A program made the translations under genes and the position numbers. From assembly GCA_016176845.1 (NCBI GenBank), contig JACOWJ010000036.1, positions 1 to 38,968 of the forward strand: a DNA stretch of 38,968 bases, read 5' to 3'. Below, in pieces: positions 1 to 5,456 of this stretch. Under the pieces are notes generated by a model. It did not search any database, was not told the origin of the DNA, and saw nothing but the letters and a program-made list of their open reading frames with translations. How positions within the stretch are numbered: position 1 is the stretch's first letter; every line of letters begins with the position of its first letter. Source of the stretch: Nitrospinota bacterium. GTDB taxonomy: Bacteria > 2-12-FULL-45-22 > JACOWJ01.

Positions 1-626
1 GCCGCCCAGAAGTGGGCCTGCCCGCCCATGGCCCCCAGGATGACCGACAGGATGATCCAGCCGATCAGGTCATTGAACATGCCCGCCGCCAGGATGATCA
101 GCCCCACATCGGTCTTGAGGAGGTTCAGGTCCATCAAGATCCTGGCGATGACGGGAATGGCGGAGATGGAGAGGGCGGTAGCCAGGAAGAGGGCGAAGAG
201 GTTGCGCGAGGCCGGGTTGGTCAGCAGACGGTCTGGAATGAAATAGCCCAACAGCAGACCCAGAAGAAAGGGCACGGCCACCCCGAAGATCCCCGTGCTG
301 ACCGCGGTTCGCCCGACCCGCCGCACGATCCGCAGGTCCACCTCCATCCCTGCCACCAACAGCAGCAGTAAGGCGCTCAGCCAGGTGATCCCATTGAGCA
401 GCTTCCACTGCATCTCCGCCGGCGGGAAGAGGGAGGAAAAGAGATCGGGGAAGAAGGCCCCCAGGACCGAAGGTCCCAGAAGCACCCCTCCCAGCAGCTC
501 CCCTACGATGGGGGGCTGGCGCAAGAGCTTGAAGCCCTCTCCCAGGGTGCGGGCGAAGATGATGAGCAGGCTGAGCTGAAGGACGAAGAGCAGCAGCTCG
601 TGCTCGCTCAAGGAATAATTGGGCAT
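1..626 (-). CDS. CPA2-type cation/proton antiporter, N-terminal part (runs off window)
   Basis: The gene reads leftward from ATG at 624-626 and stays open to the window edge (208 codons), so its C-terminal part is missing. The protein begins MPNYSLSEHELLLF and shows about six hydrophobic helices. It carries the family's RQPPIVGELLGG segment near residue 38, and a later RILMDLNLL...FNDLIGW segment. This matches monovalent cation:proton antiporter-2 (Kef/NapA-like) membrane domains, which exchange Na+ or K+ for H+ across the inner membrane. The ion-binding helix shows Asn-Asp (FNDLIGW) where NapA-type members have Asp-Asp; ND is usual in electroneutral CPA1 exchangers, so the coupling mode is uncertain. 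Whether a C-terminal TrkA domain follows cannot be seen. It is divergent from efp. Confidence 0.85.
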   Translation of the reverse strand, partial: MPNYSLSEHELLLFVLQLSLLIIFARTLGEGFKLLRQPPIVGELLGGVLLGPSVLGAFFPDLFSSLFPPAEMQWKLLNGITWLSALLLLLVAGMEVDLRIVRRVGRTAVSTGIFGVAVPFLLGLLLGYFIPDRLLTNPASRNLFALFLATALSISAIPVIARILMDLNLLKTDVGLIILAAGMFNDLIGWIILSVILGAMGGQAHFWA

Positions 627-685
627 GGCCTGTCCGTCCGATTCGGCTGAGGAACTAAACGACGTTAAGGAGTTTTCCCTTTCAA

Positions 686-742
686 TTAGCTCTTAGCTCG
701 TAGCTCAAAGCTCATAGCTGAAAAAGGAAATCCCTATACGAT
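686..742 (+). repeat. TAGCTC word-repeat hairpin with GGAAAT tail
   Basis: Imperfect repeats of the words TAGCTCT, TAGCTCG, TAGCTCA and AGCTCAT fill 686-720. They are followed at 721-742 by AAAAAGGAAATCCCTATACG and AT, the tail that ends several unrelated hairpins elsewhere in this window. A second copy of the word cluster, inverted, is at 2176-2209. No coding potential is evident. The 627-935 spacer otherwise holds only the efp promoter. Confidence 0.6.
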
Positions 743-794
743 TCTGAGAAAGATTTTACACTAAAAGGGATCTTTTTAAAAGAGCCCTCTTAGG

Positions 795-823
795 TTGACA
801 GCCCAAATCCTTTATGGTATTTA
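795..823 (+). promoter_or_regulatory. Candidate sigma-70 promoter of efp
   Basis: TTGACA at 795-800 is separated by 17 nt from TATTTA at 818-823, about 110 nt upstream of the efp start. The -35 is a perfect consensus match; the -10 matches only 3 of 6. No other promoter candidate was seen in this spacer. Confidence 0.45.
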
Positions 824-935
824 GTTAGACCGATTCGGTTCGGACAGGGCTTGAATCCAGGCTTCGGTATCCACAGGATGGAATTTCCAGCAAGGCGGGC
901 CTATTTCCCGGCAGGCAAGGAGGATTTTTTCAACG

Positions 936-1505
936 ATGGCGTACATCCAGGCGACACAATTGCGGGTAGGGATGATCGTTAACTTTAGGGGAGAGCTCTA
1001 TCAGGTGACTTATACCCATCACCTTACCCCGGGGAACAAGCGAGGTCAAATCCAGACCAAACTGAAGAACTTGAAGACAGGCACCCAGATCGACCATCGG
1101 TTCCGCTCGGAGGACGACGTGGAGAGGGCCACGTTGGAGCAGAGGGAGATGGAATATCTCTACAGCCACGATCCGGAGCACGTCTTCATGGATACCCAAT
1201 CCTACGAACAGCTCTCCCTCAATGCGGAGATGCTGGGAGACCTGATTCCCTACCTGGCTCCCAACACCCGCCTGCAGCTGCAGTTCTATGAGGGGAAGGC
1301 CGTGGGGGTCGAGATGCCTGCGGCGGTCGAGCTAAAGGTGGTATCCACGGACCCCGGAATGAAGAAGGCCACCGCCACTGCCAGCATGAAGCCGGCCACG
1401 CTGGAGACGGGTGCGGTAGTCCAGGTGCCCCAGTTCATCGAGGCGGGAGAGGTCGTTCGGGTGGATCCCTCGACGGGAAAGTACATGGAAAGGGCCAAAT
1501 CATGA
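936..1505 (+). CDS. efp: Translation elongation factor P
   Basis: A protein of 189 residues, the normal EF-P length. EF-P binds between the ribosomal P and E sites and relieves stalling at polyproline stretches. Three domains are recognisable: KOW-like N-terminal (1-65), central OB (66-130) and C-terminal OB (131-189). The C-terminal domain has the EF-P signature MKPATLETGAVVQVPQFI and ends GEVVRVDPSTGKYMERAKS. The domain I tip loop reads TPGNKRGQ instead of the PGKGQ of E. coli, so it is two residues longer and places Lys-Arg at the tip. No modification enzymes (EpmA/EpmB, EarP) are nearby. ATG at 936 follows AAGGAGGA (917-924). Confidence 0.95.
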   Translation: MAYIQATQLRVGMIVNFRGELYQVTYTHHLTPGNKRGQIQTKLKNLKTGTQIDHRFRSEDDVERATLEQREMEYLYSHDPEHVFMDTQSYEQLSLNAEMLGDLIPYLAPNTRLQLQFYEGKAVGVEMPAAVELKVVSTDPGMKKATATASMKPATLETGAVVQVPQFIEAGEVVRVDPSTGKYMERAKS

Positions 1506-1531
1506 AGATTTGCTCGCTCCTCAGGCTTTGC

Positions 1532-1545
1532 AGGGCTAAAGCCCT
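1532..1545. repeat. Small AGGGC/GCCCT palindrome
   Basis: AGGGC-TAAA-GCCCT forms a short hairpin in the 107-nt gap between efp and the stress protein gene. There is no T-run, so it is not a convincing terminator. It looks like one of the short palindromes common in spacers of this genome. Confidence 0.35.
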
Positions 1546-1612
1546 TCGCACTGGATGCCGCTGAATCTGAAGGTGAAGGTGAAGTGGAAAGCCCGGAAGG
1601 TGGAGGTGGCCC

Positions 1613-2173
1613 GTGAGCCCTGAAGTCCAGTTATCTCCGCTGGGGATTTTACTGGCCGTGGTCTTTGCCTTTTCGATGAGCGGCCTGATCTGGTGGATGC
1701 TGAAGGTCCCAGCCCCAGTCTCTGCCGAGGTGGCCAAGGCCCGGAGCTCGGTCAGCTACTTCAAGCGGATCCTGGTCCCCACCATTGGCATGCCCTATTC
1801 GGAGAAGGGCATTGAGCTGGCCTGTCGGCTGGGCCATGAGCAGAAGGCGGAGTTGGTCCTGATCTATGTCGTAGAGGTGCCGCGTACCTTGCCGTTGAAT
1901 GCCGCCCTCCCCGAGGCAGAAAGCAAGGCGGCTGAGGCCTTGGACAGGGCCAAGGAGATTGTCTCCCTGCACGGTCTGGAGGCGGTCGCTCACATCGAGC
2001 GGGCCCGAGAGGCGGGGGAAGGGATCTTGCGGGCTGCCAAGGATAATCACGCCGATGCCATTGTAATGGGGATCCGTCCTCGTCTGACCCGGGCCCAGGA
2101 TCTTCTGGGGCGAACTACCGATATTCTGTTGCGACGGGCCCCCTGTGAGGTCATTGTGGACAAACCGGCCTGA
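1613..2173 (+). CDS. Universal stress protein (UspA family) with N-terminal membrane helix
   Basis: Of 186 residues, about 53-184 form one Usp domain: KRILVPTIGMPYSEKGIELA for the first strand and helix, and a nucleotide-binding motif AIVMGIRPRL...LLGRTTDILLRRAPCEVIV near the end. Usp proteins are small stress-response proteins, many of which bind ATP; the G-x2-G/G-x9-G(S/T) signature is only partly conserved. A hydrophobic stretch at residues 10-30 (LGILLAVVFAFSMSGLIWWM) implies tethering to the inner membrane, unlike cytosolic UspA. The start is GTG at 1613, preceded by GGAGGT. The gene lies downstream of efp and upstream of two TrkA genes, so a role in ion or osmotic stress is possible but inferred. 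Confidence 0.8.
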   Translation: MSPEVQLSPLGILLAVVFAFSMSGLIWWMLKVPAPVSAEVAKARSSVSYFKRILVPTIGMPYSEKGIELACRLGHEQKAELVLIYVVEVPRTLPLNAALPEAESKAAEALDRAKEIVSLHGLEAVAHIERAREAGEGILRAAKDNHADAIVMGIRPRLTRAQDLLGRTTDILLRRAPCEVIVDKPA

Positions 2174-2175
2174 AG

Positions 2176-2209
2176 AAGCTCATAGCTGCTTTGAGCTACG
2201 AGCTAAACT
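2176..2209 (-). repeat. Inverted copy of the TAGCTC word repeat
   Basis: Read on the minus strand, this carries TAGCTCGTAGCTCAAAGC, the same 18-nt string as at about 694-711. It starts just after the stress protein stop codon. Confidence 0.55.
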
Positions 2210-2223
2210 AAGGACTGGCGACC

Positions 2224-2347
2224 AAATAACTTTCCCATGGTCGAATAGAATAATAGGTTTTAAGTTTTAGGTTTTAGGTTTTAGGGCTTAAAACTTAAAA
2301 CCTAAAACCTAAAACTTTCTGCAGGGAACCAAATGGGAAAGTTATTT
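2224..2347. repeat. 124-bp element with 15-bp perfect terminal inverted repeats around a TTTTAGG hairpin
   Basis: AAATAACTTTCCCAT at 2224-2238 is the exact reverse complement of 2333-2347. Between them, 2255-2317 is a long hairpin of GGTTTTAAG/TTTTAGG words on the left arm and AAAACCT/CTTAAAAC on the right arm. It has no ORF. The nested structure resembles a MITE or large REP-type element upstream of the first trkA gene. Confidence 0.65.
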
Positions 2348-2380
2348 AGTCCACGATCCTAAGGAGGCTAAAGAACCTAT

Positions 2381-2785
2381 ATGAAGGTAATCATCTTTGG
2401 CTGTGGGAGGCTGGGAGCCTTTTTGGCCCAGGCCCTTTCCCAGAAGGGGGAAGAGGTGGCAGTCATCGACAGAGATCCCAGGGCATTCAGGCTCCTGGGG
2501 AGCCATTTTCAAGGAAAGACCGTTGTGGGCACGGGGGTCGATGAGGATGTCCTGCGGGAGGCGGGAATCGAGCAGAGCGATGCCTTCGCTGCGGTGACCA
2601 ATGGGGATAAGATCAACATCATGTCCTCCCTGATCGCCCAGGAGATCTACCGGGTCCCTAATGTGATCGCTCGCATAGCGGATCCCAAGATGGAGGAGAT
2701 TTACCGAGAGTTGGGCCTCAAAACCCTTTGCCCGACTCGACTGTCCTCGGAGATGATCCTGCATCTCTTGAACAACGGCCAGTAA
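2381..2785 (+). CDS. TrkA-N (RCK_N) domain protein, short
   Basis: At 134 residues this is essentially one RCK N-terminal domain. It has a Rossmann fold beginning MKVIIFGCGRLGAFLA (GxGxxG), an acidic end of strand 2 (VAVIDRD), and the GTGVDEDVLREAGIEQSDAF segment typical of Trk/Ktr gating subunits. Such proteins bind NAD(H) or ATP on the cytoplasmic face of K+ transporters. The C-terminal RCK_C domain is absent, although the next gene has both domains, so the two products may form a mixed ring. No TrkH/KtrB membrane subunit lies in the window. ATG at 2381 follows AAGGAGG at rather long spacing. Confidence 0.85.
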   Translation: MKVIIFGCGRLGAFLAQALSQKGEEVAVIDRDPRAFRLLGSHFQGKTVVGTGVDEDVLREAGIEQSDAFAAVTNGDKINIMSSLIAQEIYRVPNVIARIADPKMEEIYRELGLKTLCPTRLSSEMILHLLNNGQ

Positions 2786-2845
2786 GCATCATAACCAATC
2801 CTCAATTTCCAATTTGCAATTCCCCGCAGGGGCCATGGGGGTTTC

Positions 2846-3502
2846 ATGTACGCCATTATCATCGGGGGTGGAAAGGTCGGCTATTACCTGGCCAAGGTCT
2901 TGATCCAGAAGGGTTACGAGGTGGCCCTGATCGAGCGGGACAAGGACAAAGAAGCTCAATTCTCCGCAGAGTTCGAGGATAGCTTCCTCCTGGGGGATGG
3001 CTGTGACCCTGAGATCCTGGAGGAGGCTGGGGTCAACCGTGCGGATATCCTGATTGCGGTGACCGGAGATGATCAGGACAACCTGGTAGCCTGCGAGATG
3101 GCCTTGAGGCACTTCAAAGTTCCCCGGGTGATCGCCCGCGTGATGGACCCCAGGAACCAGAAGATTTACCAGAAAATGGGCATCGAGCTGACCGTGAACG
3201 CTACGCAGACCATCGCCAATCTCATCGAGCAGGAGGTCTTAGCCCAGGAGATCATCCCTTTGCTGGCCCTGCGTCGGGGAGAGATAGAGATCGTGGAGAT
3301 TACCGTCCCCAATACCTCCCCGGTCATTGGTCAACCCGTGCGAGAACTGGCGCTGCCTCCCCATTGCGTCCTGGCTGCCCTGCTCCGAGGAGAGCTTATC
3401 ATCCTGCCCCGGGGGGATACGATCTTTTTCCCCAACGATCACATCCTGATCCTGACCTCCATGGACAACGTGGAGGAGCTAAAAAAGCTCTTCTATGAGT
3501 AA
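2846..3502 (+). CDS. trkA: TrkA family potassium uptake regulator (RCK_N + RCK_C)
   Basis: Of 218 residues, 1-120 are an RCK_N Rossmann domain (MYAIIIGGGKVGYYLA, then ALIERD and LLGDGCDPEILEEAGV). Residues 135-218 are an RCK_C domain ending in a beta-rich tail. It is a KtrA/TrkA-size cytoplasmic regulator that binds nucleotide and gates a K+ channel-like partner not present here. It lies 60 nt after the shorter RCK_N gene and is probably co-transcribed with it. The spacer between them contains AATTTCCAATTTGCAATT words. Its last 24 nt overlap the convergent MoaD-like gene, so the two transcripts overlap at their 3' ends. Confidence 0.9.
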   Translation: MYAIIIGGGKVGYYLAKVLIQKGYEVALIERDKDKEAQFSAEFEDSFLLGDGCDPEILEEAGVNRADILIAVTGDDQDNLVACEMALRHFKVPRVIARVMDPRNQKIYQKMGIELTVNATQTIANLIEQEVLAQEIIPLLALRRGEIEIVEITVPNTSPVIGQPVRELALPPHCVLAALLRGELIILPRGDTIFFPNDHILILTSMDNVEELKKLFYE

Positions 3503-3826
3503 GCTGGCGCTGGGGCCAGGAAGGGGTCCATCCTCGGGCTTCGTCCTGAAGGCCCCACCGGCGATCGAGGTGAGGAAGGAGACCTCCTCCCCTCCCTGAA
3601 ACTCGGTGTCCAGCTCTAACCGGCGGCCGCCCGCCACCAAGAGTGTAGAGCGCTTTTCTTCGCCCGTGTGGGGGTCGATCAAGAGGTCCCGGAACCGGCC
3701 GCCATAGCAGCCGGCCAGCTGTTCGATCAGGTCCCGCGCCCGGGATCGCTCCAGACGGACCCGCTCTTCCCTCTTGCGGGTGATGTCCAGAAAAGGTCCG
3801 TGATAGCTTACCTTGACCTCGATCAT
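3479..3826 (-). CDS. MoaD/ThiS-family beta-grasp sulfur carrier, C-terminally extended
   Basis: 115 residues with a beta-grasp pattern: MIEVKVSYHGPFLDITRKR at the start and GGEEVSFLTSIAGGA near residue 90, the MoaD signature where a terminal Gly-Gly is adenylated and thiocarboxylated. Here the Gly-Gly is followed by about 23 more residues ending SASLLIEELF, so it could function as a sulfur carrier only after cleavage, or it has another role. MoaD-like proteins supply sulfur to molybdopterin and tungstopterin; they often sit beside aldehyde:ferredoxin oxidoreductase genes, which is consistent with the ferredoxin upstream. ATG at 3826 follows GGGAGGGG. It is last in a three-gene minus-strand cluster. 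Confidence 0.75.
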   Translation of the reverse strand: MIEVKVSYHGPFLDITRKREERVRLERSRARDLIEQLAGCYGGRFRDLLIDPHTGEEKRSTLLVAGGRRLELDTEFQGGEEVSFLTSIAGGAFRTKPEDGPLPGPSASLLIEELF

Positions 3827-3872
3827 GGTGCCCCTCCCAGCTGGTTATCGTTCAGCCATCAGTCCCCTTCCC

Positions 3873-4370
3873 CTATCGAAATTGGGCCATCCTTTTCGAT
3901 AGCGTGACCAGGTGAGGCGGGACATACTTCAGGGCGGTGGCCCCTTCGGGGTTGGGCCGCAGGGGACTCGTGTTCTCAGGCCGTTTGGAGCAGAACTGGA
4001 CGCAGGTGGGCTCCCCGCCGCAGAGGTCACACTTGAGGATCTCTCCCTGGGGGCCGATCTGGATTGCTCCAAAGGGACAGGCCGCCGCGCAAGCATGGCA
4101 GCCGATGCACTTGGCTTCGTTCAGCACCACCGCCCCCGTCCGGATCTCCCGCTCTAAAGCCCCCTCAGGGCAGGCCATCTGGCATTTGGCCTTCTGGCAA
4201 TGGCGGCAAATAATCGGGAGGTTCAACCCCTTCTCCGGCCGCTTGGTCACCTTAATTCGGGCCAGGTAGGGATTAAAGCTCCCTGTCTTCTGCAGGGAGC
4301 ACATCAGTTCACACATCTGACAGCCCACGCAAAGCTCGGGGTCCACCCACAGGACCTTGTTGGCTCCCAT
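3873..4370 (-). CDS. 4Fe-4S dicluster-type ferredoxin, electron-transfer subunit
   Basis: 165 residues rich in CxxCxxC motifs: CVGCQMCELMC near residue 15, CRHCQKAKCQMAC near 56, CIGCHACAAACP near 87, and CDLCGGEPTCVQFC near 114. These could hold about four [4Fe-4S] clusters, as in HycB/DmsB/AorA-type electron-transfer subunits that pair with a molybdenum or tungsten oxidoreductase. No signal peptide is seen, so it is probably cytoplasmic. The catalytic partner is not in the window. The ferredoxin lies 46 nt upstream of the MoaD-like gene and 20 nt downstream of the B12-domain gene, which suggests one transcript. ATG at 4370 follows AGGAGAGA. Confidence 0.85.
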   Translation of the reverse strand: MGANKVLWVDPELCVGCQMCELMCSLQKTGSFNPYLARIKVTKRPEKGLNLPIICRHCQKAKCQMACPEGALEREIRTGAVVLNEAKCIGCHACAAACPFGAIQIGPQGEILKCDLCGGEPTCVQFCSKRPENTSPLRPNPEGATALKYVPPHLVTLSKRMAQFR

Positions 4371-4390
4371 CTCTCTCTCCTACCCTTTTT

Positions 4391-4801
4391 TTAAGTGACA
4401 GGCGATTCGTGTAACCGCTTCACATTTCCCCGGATGAAGCTGGCGACACGATCCAATGGGGTGCCGGGAGGAAAGACCTCGGCCACCCCCGATCCCTTCA
4501 GGGTGGGAATATCTCCGGCCGGAATGACTCCACCCGCGATCACCAGGATATCCATCATCCCCCTCTCCCTTAAAGCATCCATCAGCTTGGGCATCAGGAG
4601 GTGGTCGTAAGCCAGGCTGCTGACGCCGATGACGTCCACGTCCTCCTGCAGGGAAGCCTCCACCACCTCTTCGATGGACTGCCAGGGGCCGGTATAAATC
4701 ACCTCCATGCCTCCTTCTTTTAAGGCTGAGGCCACCACCCGCACGCCACGGTCATGGGCATCGAATCCGATCTTGGTTAGCAAGACGCGAATCTTTCTCA
4801 T
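4391..4801 (-). CDS. Cobalamin-binding small subunit of a methylmalonyl-CoA mutase-type enzyme
   Basis: 136 residues forming one B12-binding Rossmann-like domain. It has the DxHxxG motif (FDAHDRG) that supplies the cobalt-ligating histidine, a GVSSLAYDH segment and a GGVIPAGD loop, as in the C-terminal part of methylmalonyl-CoA mutase. Stand-alone versions pair with a separate catalytic chain to isomerise acyl-CoAs (methylmalonyl-, isobutyryl- or ethylmalonyl-CoA mutase). That chain and the MeaB chaperone are not in the window, so the substrate is unknown. ATG at 4801 follows GGAGGAA. It is the first gene of the cluster with the ferredoxin and MoaD-like protein. Confidence 0.85.
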   Translation of the reverse strand: MRKIRVLLTKIGFDAHDRGVRVVASALKEGGMEVIYTGPWQSIEEVVEASLQEDVDVIGVSSLAYDHLLMPKLMDALRERGMMDILVIAGGVIPAGDIPTLKGSGVAEVFPPGTPLDRVASFIRGNVKRLHESPVT

Positions 4802-4863
4802 GATTTTTGCTTATTCCTCCGTAGATTTTAGATAGGCAAACCTCTTTTCGGCAAAGGGCGTTT

Positions 4864-5079
4864 ATTCGTGCCAACTTATGGACTCAAAAATAATTCAACA
4901 TCCCAGATAACGGTGGTAGGGCGACCCGCCGGGTCGCCCCTACGCTGGCCTGTAAGGGGCTGTCTGGAATAGTTTATTTTTACAGGGTCCCTTAAGGGTT
5001 AGTCCTGGGAGCGTGGCCCTCCTGGCCGCTTCTTGCCGGCGGGGACGCCGGCGTTCCCAGAGGTTGGATTGACACGAAT
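4864..5079. repeat. Candidate element with ATTCGTGYCAA termini and internal GC palindromes
   Basis: ATTCGTGCCAA (4864-4874) and the complement of TTGACACGAAT (5069-5079) match at 10 of 11 positions in inverted orientation. Inside lie the palindrome at 4919-4939 and a GCCGGCGGGGACGCCGGC hairpin near 5036-5053. A similar element is at 21155-21279. The 4802-5456 spacer holds no convincing gene; a 63-codon minus-strand ORF at 4999-5190 has no recognisable features. Confidence 0.4.
4919..4939. repeat. GGGCGACCC palindrome
   Basis: GGGCGACCC-GCC-GGGTCGCCC is a perfect 9-bp inverted repeat with a 3-nt loop, flanked by GTA and CTAC. It resembles a widely distributed short palindromic intergenic repeat. 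There is no T-tract, so it is not a typical terminator. Confidence 0.5.
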
Positions 5080-5312
5080 GAAGGGCGTTCCCCTTGCCCG
5101 CAGAGTACCTCGAGGGCCCGGGGAAGTCAAGGGGTTTTTCTGAGATGGGTGGTTGACGAGGGCATCAAAAAACCGTATCATACCTGACAATCATTCCGCC
5201 CCAGGGGAAGAACGTTCTGGAGGTCGCCCCGTTGTTTTTGCCATAAAGTTTTCAAGAGCCGATCCGATAAAGCCATTTAAAAGACCAACGGGATGACGGG
5301 ATCCATAACTTG

Positions 5313-5418
5313 ATCGTATCGAAATTTCCTTTTTTGAGGTGCTAGAGGCTAGGAGCTTGGGGTTAGCAAAAGTTCTTCTTCACTAGCCCCTAGTCCCTAA
5401 TCCCTAATCCCTAATTTA
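5313..5418 (-). repeat. TTAGGGACTAGGGGCTAG hairpin with conserved loop and GGAAAT tail (copy 1)
   Basis: Read on the minus strand: TTAGGGATTAGGGACTAGGG words, then the loop GAAGAAGAACTTTTGCTA, then a complementary arm, and finally AAGGAAATTTCGATACGAT (5313-5333). The same loop recurs at about 10736, 22240 and 34908. It lies directly upstream of the c-di-GMP protein gene. Confidence 0.65.
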
Positions 5419-5456
5419 AGGCTCTGGGTCCAGAGCGATCGAGGAGAGAGGGGACT

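Noticed and set aside
2255-2317. TTTTAGG repeats considered as a CRISPR array
   Set aside because: Units are 7-10 nt without spacers and the second half is the complement of the first; no cas genes are present.
4999-5190. 63-codon minus-strand ORF in the spacer before the c-di-GMP gene
   Set aside because: It consists mostly of palindromic repeat sequence, with no ribosome-binding site and no protein-like features.
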